From positions 8,287,411-8,351,410 of the forward strand of contig JAKOON010000009.1 of the NCBI GenBank assembly GCA_022577435.1: a stretch of 64,000 nt of DNA, written 5' to 3'. The notes beneath the pieces are model-generated. The model saw nothing but the letters and a program-made list of their open reading frames with translations. It was not told the origin of the DNA and did not search any database. Made by a program: the position numbers and the translations under genes. How positions within the stretch are numbered: position 1 is the first letter of the stretch; each line of letters opens with the position of its first letter. Below, piece after piece: positions 1 through 11,800 of this stretch. Origin of the DNA: Embiotoca jacksoni. Its lineage: Eukaryota > Chordata > Actinopteri > Embiotocidae.

Positions 1-315
1 AACATGCATTGTTACGTCATCTTATGTAGGATTCTGCTGCTAAATGATGGCATTTTTATTCATTTAAATATGACGCACAGTTTTGATTTAAAAAATGAAC
101 GAAAAATTGTTGCCAAATTTAGAAATATGAGAGAATTGCAGCTCAAAATGTGATTTCCATTTGGACTTAAGGAGAGGACTTTGCCAAAACACATCCCCGT
201 ATATTCACGTTGAACTAAGTTATTGTCAAGTTTACCGCTGTTCCTGTATTGTCCCGTACAGACATTCACAAAGCTGTTTACGGTGAATGTGCCTGTGCTG
301 TGTGTTCCTGTGCAG

Positions 316-3300
316 AGAGAGTGAGGAGGGCTCTAAGAAACAGTTGGGTCGGGTTTTGTCCATCTGGCAGGAGAGAGCCGTGTACGAGAACAACCTGCTG
401 GATCAGCTCTCGCAAGTCTTATGTGAGTTCACCCAACACCAACCTGTGCAGGCTCGAACGTAGTGATGAACAGCCAGCCACGTCTCTTGATTGTGAGCCA
501 GTGTGACTGCTTGCTCTGCCAATCTGCTGGTTTGTACCTCACGAGCTCAGTCGTCTTAACTGCACAGAGCTCGCACCCATAACGTTACATGAGAGGATTC
601 CTTACAGTGAGTGTGAAGCCTTAAAGTTGCAGCGTAGTTTATGACATGAAATGTGCACCATTTCCTAAAATGTCTACATGTGAGGTTTTTCTTTGTCTTG
701 TCTTATGTTCTTGGGAATTTAAGATGGAGAAAAGAAGGCTAAGAAGAGGTCATACGAGGAAATCCAACCAGACGATGAGGGCTTTGCCTCCCAGAGCTCC
801 CCAGCTGAGCCCCCACAGGTGCCGTCCGAGTCAAACAGAGCAGACAGTTTAAAGTTAATACAGCTGCTTCTGTATTTTAATATCAACCCTTCTCTGCTGC
901 CTCTCCAATGCTGTTTGTGACACGTACTTAAATACCAGACCCTCTTGTGCTCGCCTCACCTCGCTCCCCTGCTTATCATTCTCCCTCCACCTCAGACAGC
1001 GGAGTTAATTCGAAGTCTGCAGGAGCTGGAGAATGCAGCCTCTGGCGACTCGGTGCTGCGTCAGCGCATCTCCTCCCTCCCTGCTGAGGTGCAGGACACG
1101 TCACTGCTTAACAGGATCACAGGTAGGATGCAGGACTGCTGTATTATATATGCATACACACACTAGTCTGTTCCAAAGCTCAAGTCATGGTCATGAAGTT
1201 GTACGAGACAATGAATTTGTCATCAACAACTGCGATCATTTTATAACACTGTTATATCATAAACCCAATCACAGGTTAATAATACACCCAATGAAGAAGA
1301 AGAGCCCATTTATTAGCACCAAACATTGGAATATATTTATTAAAATTAAATTTCTGCCTGCCTTTAGGCTTTGTAAACAAAAACTTCACAGATCAGATAT
1401 GTGTTAGAAAAATTACTCAGAGGCTGGATTCAAAATCAAACATATCGGACATTTATTCTTGCAAGAAGGAGCAAATACATGTACACTCAAAGAAGGATGT
1501 CCAGCATTGCTCAACGTCTCTCCTCCGTAGGGCAGCTTTTATACAGTGTGACAAGCAGTTGACATTCACCCCCATTCCCTTTACATCTGAGTTCAGTTGC
1601 AGATCACAAGATAAGGACATGTGGACATCGTAAATTAGACGTCGTAAAAGACGTTGTAAAAGAGACACTAGGAACTTCCTAAACCACAGGCAAAGAAAAT
1701 AAAACTAATCTTATTTTCTTTCCATCAATATGACATAAAAAAAAAAACTTAAATATACAAAGCCTATGACTGAGATATACAAAGAAATAACTGACAATGA
1801 CAGGTACCAATAATCAAAATACACAATACACAAGGGTGTCAATAATTCTCAATTCGTGTTCCATTAAACCACAGACGAAGAGGAGATGATGTCACTAAAA
1901 GATCAAATCTCAAACGGGATAAAATGACGTGGAAATAAAGATGTAAATATTTCATTTGTTAGTTGTATTCAGCTGTTTATATACAGATGAATAGAAACAA
2001 TTATGACAATTATGTAAATAATGTAAAATATTACAGTAAACTGTGTGGGGTGTCTCGTTATATTGATATTTGTGTGAAAGAAAATCGGTGGATAAGAAAC
2101 AGATGAAAATACACCACCCTCACATATGCACAGACATACAGTACGTTAAAGTTCAATGCTGAGTACATGCAGTGGGGGATTTTCCTGGATATTCAAAGAT
2201 GTCTCATTAGAGGTTTTCATTATATAGAAACCTGTATCGTCTCAAGACATGAGACAATACATCCAAGTCATTTAACCACTTTGACAGTAAAAGGCTACAA
2301 AGCCGTCACCTCGGGAGACCGACACTAAAACAAACTGAGGTGCCATCGAGCAGGACACTGAAGCCAGACAGATAAAAAAGGGCTTAAATGTCTCTGTCTG
2401 CCATAAGAAGATATACATTGCGCCAGCACTGATAGATAAGTGAATGACCCTCGGCTGAAACCCCCAACACCGGCTATATTTAAGCTTCGGGCATTGGTCT
2501 CTGTGTGCCTTCTGTGCTTCAGATAAAGAATCGGGGGAGCGGCTCTCCCGGCTGGTGGAGGAGGCCTGCATGCTGCTCGCAGACTACAGCGGCCGCCTGG
2601 CGGCTGAGATTGATGACAGGAGGCAGCTCACGCGGACACTAACGGTGTTCCTGCAAAGCCAGAAGGATGGTTTGGTCCAGAACGAGCAGAAACTTGAAGT
2701 GCGTGAATAACTTTCTTTCTTTCAATTAGAATTAGTTGTGTTTGTGTCTGTGTTTTGTCGTGTCCGCCTCATCTTTGAGTCATCGTCACTCACTGCTGGT
2801 GTTCGTCTCTCTTGTGTGCTCACACTTCTGGTTTTTGTCAATGTTTTGACGATATATTCTGTCATGTATTTCAGCACGTTGCATGCTCTGTGTTGTTACT
2901 GAACCAGACTGCATCTCTCAGTTTGACTGTTAGGCCTGCTGGCGTTACAAAGTGAGGAAAGACTCCTAATTAGACACAAACTTGAGATCCAAGTGAGGTT
3001 TCCCCTCTTCACTGTGAAACGCTTGTTTCATTTAGCTCAGTTTTCTCAGTGTGTTCTGCCCATGAGGTAAGTATCGACCAATTTAAGTATTTTTTGTTTT
3101 CCCATAGCATTGCTTTTTTTTTTTTTTTTTTTGTGGTGACAATAACTGTCCAGCCTTTATTCACAGGATACCAGGAGGAAAAATATCCCATATTTGTATC
3201 TCAACTCAGTCAAGACCTTTGTAATAAACCTGAAAATAAAAAATGAAAGTGATTTTGTGAGTGATTTTATTTTCCTCTGAGACTTGCAGCTCCTGTTAAA

Positions 3301-4516
3301 TAATTGTACAAATTTTCCATTTCAATGATGCTCTACAGTCATAGGATTTAAAACTTAAAGTTTTTTGTGGTATTGTTAGAAAATGCTACACACTACTACA
3401 CACTAGAATTTTTGTTATTCTTCAACAGAAGATGTAGATCGAACAGAAGGAAAATGTTCACTTCATGATGTTATTACAGAGAAAACCACAACAAAGAAAT
3501 TAAAAGGATTTCAGGCATCTTGGTATAGATGACGGGATATTGAGAGCACAGAAGGATATTTTGTTATTTGAAAGTGCTTAAGTCATCCTGAACTGTTAAA
3601 AACACCTGCAGCCTTAAGAAATGTGTTTGGCTTGCACAGCTCACCTTCATGCATCAGTTGTTTGACAATTATATCCCATAAACACATCTTAGAAAGTAAT
3701 ATGCGTGGCAAAGGCAGAGCAGGGAATTAAAACATTTGACAGACAGGAAGTAAACAAATGGCGAGTAAACATGAATTATTACTTAACATGAATTCCTCCT
3801 TTGTTGGCTTGTTTTCAGCTGTCTACCCCCCATACTTCTGTTTTATTTCATACACCGTGTGATCATCTATACAACACAGATATTAAACTTTAGATGCTTC
3901 CTCTCCAAAGAATCTGAAACTCTTGTGTTTTTTTGGTTTGATCCCCTTTGATGTGTGTAATGTAAATTAAATTAAACCGTGACACAGGTTAGTCATAAAC
4001 CTGAGGTAATATAGTTTCATTATAAATTCAGTGGTTTGAAAAAAAAAAGAGAGAGCTGAACGCATTACAAGCTTACAGGCTATATATATATCCAAATATA
4101 TTTATAACACCCTCGCCAAACCTTTTTGCATGTGCACAGTGTTGTTTTCTAATGGGACTAATTTTTTTAAAGGACAACACACCATGATTGATAGAAGTCT
4201 TTGGGTGGACATTTTAACTTCAGTTTGACCTTAAGCTAACATCTTTCCAATTTACAGTAATAATCCTACATTTCTATGTTGTCTTGTTATCCTTGATGTA
4301 GAATTTCTAACTAGATTGTGTCAATCACATCATATTGGTGTTGAGACAAAAAATAAATAAACAGACTGTGAGATCTTTGAGCTCTGATGGACTGTTTTCT
4401 GTTATGGACTTTTTCAGGAGTACAAACGCAAACTGGCGAGGGTGACCCAGGTCCGGAAGGAGCTGCGATCCCGTCTGAACAATCTTCCAGAAGGACTCTA
4501 CAACCCCTCAAACTGA
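316..4516 (+). CDS. rprd1a: Regulation of nuclear pre-mRNA domain protein 1A, 3' five exons (partial)
   Basis: Five exons give an open frame of about 200 residues: 316-422, 724-818, 996-1122, 2523-2698 and 4418-4516 (stop TGA 4514-4516). Each has AG/GT borders and phases that join. The first exon encodes the end of the CID domain (KKQLGRVLSIWQERAVYEN), which binds the phosphorylated C-terminal tail of RNA polymerase II. A charged linker follows (YGEKKAKKRSYEEI), then the family's helical coiled-coil region (ELENAASGD, DKESGERLSRLVEEACMLLA, AAEIDDRRQLTRTL, EYKRKLARVTQVRKELRSRL). From memory of the human paralogues, LGRVLSIW and DKESGERL fit RPRD1A better than RPRD1B. The protein is nuclear and links polymerase CTD state to dephosphorylation factors. 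The N-terminal half is upstream of the window. The C-terminus ends LNNLPEGLYNPSN, shorter than the tetrapod tail as I remember it; see findings. Identity is confident; the paralogue letter slightly less so. Confidence 0.9.
1123..4417 (+). other. rprd1a introns with simple repeats
   Basis: Introns at 1123-2522 and 2699-4417 separate the last three rprd1a exons. They are AT-rich and carry no supported gene. A T-run lies at 3114-3132, and 1843-1862 resembles the inner end of a Tc1-type repeat (aagggtgtcaataattctca), a weak resemblance only. The rest looks unique. Confidence 0.6.
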
Positions 4517-5570
4517 CTGGAGGTTTCTCCTCCGCACCACCACACATCCTTCCTGCTACTGGAACATCTCAACCCAACTCAAGAAATGTCTGTGTGTCCC
4601 CGCACGCTGACCTTTGTTTCTCAGCATCTCCAACCGATCGAATCATCCACATGTCTGTTATAAACGGGAATGTCTTCTTTTACTGTCTGCAAACTCATCT
4701 CTTAGTTTTAGAGTAAAAACACTGTAAATGAAGGTTTACTGTCATCAGAAACAGGCCTCTCATGCTTTGGCCCCTGCCATCTAACTCTTTCAGCTTTAAA
4801 GATGTATGGAGGATGCTGGTGTGATATTTTTCTATTTATAGCAACTTAAGATAATACACCTTTAGTGTGATCAGTCATAATAATGAGCAGTATTTTGAAT
4901 TGCTGTTCCTCTTACTGTTTTTGGCAAATGCATCTGTCTAACTTTTGGTTGTAGATAAGTGCATCAGTTTTTCAAGCTGGGATAATTGTTTTCATGCAGT
5001 GTGACAATGGCCTCTGAAGAGACTGATATACTTAAAACCATTTTCCTTCAACTCATGTTACTATAATTTACATGAAGCCTAATAGTAAAAGGGTTGTGTA
5101 AATCTTTGGTTGGTTTCATGTAAATATGGTGGAGTTAATTCCTGTTCCTGCTCATAAGTGCTTATGATTTGTATCTGTGTTGTGTCTCAGACCTCGAGGG
5201 TACTGAAATGATGAATGAAAGAGTTGTGCTGTCCTCTACTGTATTGCGTCATAGTTTTATCCTTGAAAGTCTCCTGAATGCTGTGTAGATGCCTCCCACA
5301 GCTTATGAAGTGCCCCAGTTTTCAAATCCAGACATTAAAAAAAATATGAGGCAAATGCTCTTAGAACCAATTAAATATAAAATGCACATATTTTTGCAGT
5401 CCTGTCTGCAGTATACGACATTGAAATTGTTTGCAATTGAGGGTTTGACCGACAGGGGGCGTAGAATGACGTAATCAACCTGTGTGTGGGTTGTTTTTTT
5501 TTCTGATGGGGGTGCGCTCGTTTTTGATACCGTGACGTCTTTATGACTGTGAGGACACTGCAGCTTTCTC
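4517..5570 (+). other. rprd1a 3' UTR and intergenic gap
   Basis: No coding potential was seen. The rprd1a 3' UTR starts here, but no strong AATAAA is present; the nearest candidates are ATTAAA at 5334-5339 and 5370-5375. A near-consensus CTCF-like site lies at 5448-5461 just before the next promoter. Confidence 0.5.
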
Positions 5571-5832
5571 CTTCTCAACACTTCCGTTGAAGAAGAAGAA
5601 CACTTCCGTGGGGTATACAGAAGTTGTTGACGACCATATATTTAAATGAAAACCACGGACGAACACGCGCTAATTTGTTATTGTCTAATATCAGCCAAGT
5701 AGCTGCTCACAACGACCGGGCCATTTAACAAAACCAGCTCGGTTACGTTCCCTCGTGAGCTAAATATTTGCTAAACTCGTAGCGGTTTCGTGAGAAGGCG
5801 GGGTTCGTGCTAGTAGGTATAAACACCCAACT
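5571..5832 (+). promoter_or_regulatory. Promoter and 5' leader of the zinc-finger gene
   Basis: Two ETS/GABP-type sites, ACTTCCG at 5580-5586 and 5602-5608, lie about 230-250 bases before the start codon, typical of TATA-less housekeeping promoters. CpG density rises from 5650 to the ATG at 5833. The transcription start cannot be placed from sequence alone. Confidence 0.5.
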
Positions 5833-8800
5833 ATGGATAAGCTGGAAACGCCTTACGAGGAGGAGACTGAATTCATTGAATGCACGGTAAGCTGCTGTTA
5901 ATGCTGCTGTAGTCTTAATACACACCTGAATTAAAATCGTCCTTCTTTCAAACTGTAATGTTTGTGGAGCCGTCGACCAGAACTCTGCTAAATGATTTAT
6001 TCGCCTGCTCTAGCCGCGCGGGGGGGGAAGCCCGCTTTAGTGTAGCAATGAGTACCTAATAAACTGAACTGACTGATACTTTTGATTTATGTTTTCTCTT
6101 TTGATCAAGGTCTGTGAAAAATCCATAAGGGGTGAGACCTTGTACAAGATACACGTGACCACACCAGGACACATAAAGGTACACAGTGCAAGTTGCTGCT
6201 GCAGAAAACTTTGCAGTCTGTTAAAGTTGTGTCGAATACTAAACATACTTTAAACACCACGTGGTGGATTAGCAATGCAACATACATTTTTTACTATGAT
6301 TGTCATTTGCTATGTTTTTTTGTTTTTTTTTCTTAATCTTGTACCAGCTGCATTTTTGTTGCAGATAAAACTTTCACTCTCTTTCCAAGCTGTTGTCAAC
6401 ATCTTAGAAATATATTTTTTTTAAGGTCACACCAGTGTTTTGATTCTGGTGTGCTGTCTGCTTCTATATCCTGTAACCATTCTTACTTCTTCTTACTTAT
6501 CAAAAACAATGTATGTTAGTGTATCCAAGACAAAGATTGGGCCACACAGTAAGTACCAGATCAGAAAGCATCTCTTCAATCAAGCCAACCATGACTGTAA
6601 AGTGTTAAAGTCCTGTCTTGAGCAACAGAATCAACCAGGGGACATGTTTAATTCAAGCATTTGTCTTTGACCATTGTGAGGGCTGGGTCTTTGTCATTTT
6701 GGAGGTGTACCGTGTCTTTGAAGAGTGCACCTTGCAGTGAGTTTTTGCCAGATCAAACTGAGCTATACAACTTAATCTCCATTTCCCTCATGTTTTCTCA
6801 CGTCATCATTTGGGGATGACTGTGATGGACAAAGCTTGTTTGCCCGAACAGCAGGTTTGCGTTTTTTTTTTTTTTAAACATGCTGTGTAATTACTCTGCA
6901 TCACAAACATTTCTAAATGGACTCTGAAGCAGTCATTTGTTTTCTGGAGGCCATCAACTATAGCTGAACTTGGATCAGTCTTGGACCAGATTTGTTGAGT
7001 GTTGATACTTGAGGCCTCAACGACACCACCTATACCCTTTTTACAATCAAGGTCCAACCAGGGTTCTACCCACGCTACGTTTGGGTTTGACAGGGTCAAC
7101 CCGTATCGTCCGACTTTGGCTTCATGACCCTTCTCCTAAGGTGGGTTGGACTAGTGTCGATCAAGGGTTGATTTCAATCAGCATCGCCCGGGTTACTAAC
7201 AAATGGGGGCACAACAAATGGAGGAGGGTTGCCGGCAGGAATGTTTTCAAACACATTGGTGGTGAACAAGGATTGACTCAACATGGACATCTGGCAAGAT
7301 TTTGAAGTCTGGAAGCTTCTCGCTGTGGGTGTTGAGGACGAAAACAAGAGGCAGATGACCTTGACGGCGAAGGACTGCATTGTTTATGAAACAACAACAA
7401 CAAAAACAAGGCTGCTGAATTGCAGAGGCATCCTCAGATTGCAAATAGATATTCAGGTCTCCTCCTGAATATAAGGTGTCATCCACCCGTGCCCATTTAT
7501 GCATCTCTCCTAGGTTGTGACCTGGGTCATATCTGAGTTGTCAAGTCACAGGATGAACTCATGTTGACGGACTTGGTTTTTAAAGCGGTACATATTATTT
7601 TGTCCAGGGGTCTCCAAACCTTTTTTTTCTCTGAGGGCTCCTTTGATCTATTGGGTAGATCTACTGGTTGGAGACCCCTGATTTAGTCATAATTCGTTCT
7701 CACACTGGGCCACTGGGATGGCTGTTGAGGGTCTTGTACGACAAGAAGTCGCGGTCATTTGAGGTAAACCGTATCCAATGGAGTCAGGTCAACTGCTCAA
7801 ATGACCCTAGTCCTTCTGTGGACTAGCTTGCTATGCTTTGTGAGTGATATTTGTGCTAGCTGCCTGTCGGGGTCTGTATCATATGGGAAATGTTCTTGAA
7901 CCACAGTCTGATATGCCGTGTCCTCTTTGTGGTTTTGAACTCCTTCCTCTCGGGCCTGTGAGGGTTCTGGGAACCCTCCGCTGTGGCTTTGGCCGAGAAT
8001 TGCAGTCGTCCCGGGTAAAGCATCTTTGAATTTCATCATGTTCTTGCACATGATGTAGTGGGAGTGAGCCAGCCACGAGAGACTCCGAGGATTCATGCAT
8101 TGGTTCGACATCTGACTTCACACTCAGCGCTTTCTCACTCCGTAGTGCTGGACAGACGCCTGACAGACAAAGAATAAATAAACATGGCCAACTGAGTCTT
8201 ATAGATGCTAACACCATGTTCGCACTGCGTAGCGACATTATGTTGTCGGCAGCATCTTCACTTCTCTGTCTGTTGCCTACACTCGATGGATTCAGCCACT
8301 GTACTGATGTACTGATGGGCAACTTTGTTTTGGCCCGACCTCACTGCCAAAACACAATCACTGTAGTCATGAACACTGATTATCAAATATCCGTTATCAA
8401 TACTGTATAACTTCCCGAGAAGGGGGCTTAATATTATATAGTGACCGTGGACACTCCTTATGCACTAGCAGGAACTAAGAAGACAGGTGAGACTATGTAC
8501 CTTCACTGCACCTCAAATGAGCTGTGGTTTTGGTTAACCATTGTGTTTGACGAAAAACAAACATGTTTTGTTCCATGACATAACCCTTTCTTCTTTTGTA
8601 GCGGAGGTGAACTACTTATTGACTTAATTGTTATTGCTTTCCTCTCATTCCTGGCAGAAAGAGGATGCCCTTGTTGCTGCGGGTAAGTCAACTTCATCTT
8701 CAGCCTTGTGTTTTTTTTTCTTTTCTGGCCTTGTGTATTTTTCCTGTCTGTTCAGGCAGGTTATTGAGTCTACACATGAAAGTAATGTTGGTCATTCTTA

Positions 8801-11800
8801 ACCGTTTTCTGGTTTTAACGGATACAGTTTTAATTTAGATCCATCACTGGTCATGACCTTCTTAAAATGGTTATCACCTCCAAACAAATTAGAATTTGAA
8901 ATTTAAAGTACTTCAAAGTCAACATGTACAGAGAGAGTTTGTTCAGGTACTTTGATGTACTGGTTTTGTCCGGGGCTGTTTTTCATGGTTTGGTTTAGGC
9001 CCCTTAGATGTGGTTAAGGGGATCTTGACCTACCAGTAAAGAGCTCTGACCTCACCATGTTGGGACAAATTTGGGATGAATGGGAACATCAAGTATGAGC
9101 CTGATCTCATGGTCTGACATCAGAGTACGATCTCACTGATGCTCTTGTGCTTGAAAATCTTCTGTTTGGTCAGCTTTCAAATGGTCACAAGACTTTGATG
9201 TTTCAAAGTTGTACCGTTGTATATCTATTATGTTATTCAGGTCAAATGTGACTGCTTTTACAGCTGTTTTAAGGCTTGATCAGTGTGTTACGTCACATGA
9301 TCAGCCAGAGTGTGGAGCAGTGTTTTTTCTTGACCAGAAGAAAATTGTAGGCTGCTTCAAATCCCTCAGTTTAAACTTTTCCAGCAGATATAATACTTGG
9401 CCACAGATCTCCCCCTCCTACCCGAGATATGAGGTCAAACTAGGCAGCATAGGCCCACGTGTGTCTACATGACTCCCTGATAATCCACTGCAGTCAAATT
9501 TGACATCAAAAGTTCTGTGACTGTTCTTGTTGCACAACGGAGTGCCGCACAATGATTTGCACGGAGCAGGGGGAAGAAATAACCTTCGTTAGTAAGTATT
9601 ACAAGTAATGTTGCCTCTTCAACATTAACACCTGTGTTACAGTCATTTTTGTGACCGCTGGTATGTTGGCCATTTTCCTTTTTCACCATGGACCTGAAGC
9701 TTGAGCAAAGAGCACAAATCAAATTTGATGTCAAACTCTGGAAATCGGCAACGTAAACCCTTGAAATGCTGGAGAAAGCACACGACAATGATGCAATGAG
9801 CCGGGCGAGGAGTTTGAGTAGTATTTGCATTTCAAGAGAGGCAGAACATCAGTGTTCAAGGCCACAGAAGGCGCATCAGGTCAGGAACTCAACCAATCCC
9901 ATGCTGGTGTTTTAAATTCATGGGGTTGTGCACCATGAATTGTCGGAGGGAAATCCCTGCGTCTTCCCACTGTTCCCCAAAGTTCAAGCCGGAGCGTTGC
10001 AGTTTGGAGACTGGTTGAGATCCAGTTTAAATCACTGCTGGTGCTTGACGCACTTACAGAACAGAACTACCTGGGAATGTTCCAAGCGTAGCGGGAGCGC
10101 TGGGAGCATTGTATCGCAGCAAAGTGGGGCTACTTTGCCAGGAATGGTGGCTAGATTTAAATTGGGCAAAATTTGTGCTTGTTATAGATGCAGTCTTAAG
10201 AACTTTGTGATTGCACTTTGTATGTGTATTACAGCAAGTTCGCATTCAACAATTCTGGTACATAAATGAGTGCACCTTATTGTGTGAGGCAGCTCGATTC
10301 GCGAAGTCACCAGAACCAATCCTTGCAGGCTTCAAGGTGTGGGCTTGTGCGCGCGAACCAAAGTGGTTAGGACCATTTCGCGTCCTCTTAGGGCGCTACC
10401 TGCAGTTCCGAACAGCGAGAAGCAACAATGATCTGATTGGTCGAAGTTATCCCATGATAGATGATGAGAAGCAGATGGTTCATCCAATCTACTGCAAAGT
10501 ATTTTTTGAAAGTGCTGACCACTTTCCAAACAGTTTCCAAGGATGACTTCTCAGATGGTTCTGTGTAACAAAACCTCCTGGCGCATCAGGTTAGAGCGCA
10601 CCAATACTGCAAGAGTAAAGACTCTCCTGGCTACTGGATACGGACTTGGTGAAAGACGCAACTAAAATCTCTGCAGCTCTACCCAGGGGGGTTATGGGTA
10701 ACTGTCGGTTACAGAGGAATGTGTTGTGCTACTCATCGCTGATCGCTCGTTTGATCTAACTCTCTGCTGGGAAGTGGCTTCAAAACCAAAAAAAGGAAAC
10801 CTCTGTTAAGGTTCTTTGCTTGTATAAAAGAAACGGCTGCAAAAATGTTCAAACACGTGTGCACGTTTGCTAACCTGCACCTCAGAGAGACATGTTGCAG
10901 CTGTACCTGATGAGGATCATGCTGTCCGCTTCAATACAGAAAAGTGCATTCGTTCAAACTGAGCGAACGGTTGTGGCATGCTCATCCTTGAGGTGAGCAT
11001 ACATTTTGTTCGCGACTATTGGGATATTTTTGGACCATATGAATCCTTCTTTCTGCTGTTGGAAATGTAGATAACATTAGATCAGATTTAGATGCTGTGT
11101 CATAAGATGGATGTCAACGGAGGAGTTTTTTTTTCTTGCAAAGTGTTTTTTTATGCCACAAAATCATGTGGGTCAACACGTCTTTACCTGAAGCAACTTC
11201 AGAGAATTATACGATACAGAAGATCGCACCTGCTGTTTGTTTCAAAGCGATCACTTCCCTGTTGATGTAAGTAAAGATGAGGACTGAAGTTTTCAACACT
11301 ACTGACGGTCATGCATAAAAATATGTATGGTCAGTCATTTGTAGTATTTCTCTCCGATTTCTAATTATAGCCTATCGCCTGTATCACCCTTTCGCACTTC
11401 TTTACCCCTTTAATATGCACAGTATATGGAATTATCCACAATTAAAGCTTAAGGGACATGGTTGGGATGAATTGAACAAATATCATGTAACTAGGCATCT
11501 GTTTGGAAAAGGTAAACACAAACGATGGCTAAGAATGTGCAGTTATAGAGTGAGTTGTTGTTTCACTTAAGATTATCAGAAAGAAAATGGAGCATTTCAC
11601 TTGCTGTACTATGATTAGATTGGACACGGTACTAACAATCCTCTCTGCAGTGTTTTCTTTTGCTAACTGCCAGCATTTGGTTTCTCAGGACTCGCTGTCA
11701 GACGCCCTTTACCTGAATTTAAGGACATCTTGGAATATCTGGATTACCTGAAGCTTGATGAGCCGATCATTGGTGAATGACTTGGCACAGATGCTTACAT

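Noticed and set aside
249..506. 85-codon + frame over the first rprd1a exon
   Set aside because: It is the wrong frame; the real exon reads KKQLGRVLSIW in another frame with matching splice sites.
10211..10546. 111-codon frame in intron 3 of the zinc-finger gene
   Set aside because: No recognisable domain, no splice support, and the surroundings look like transposon debris; not supported as a gene.
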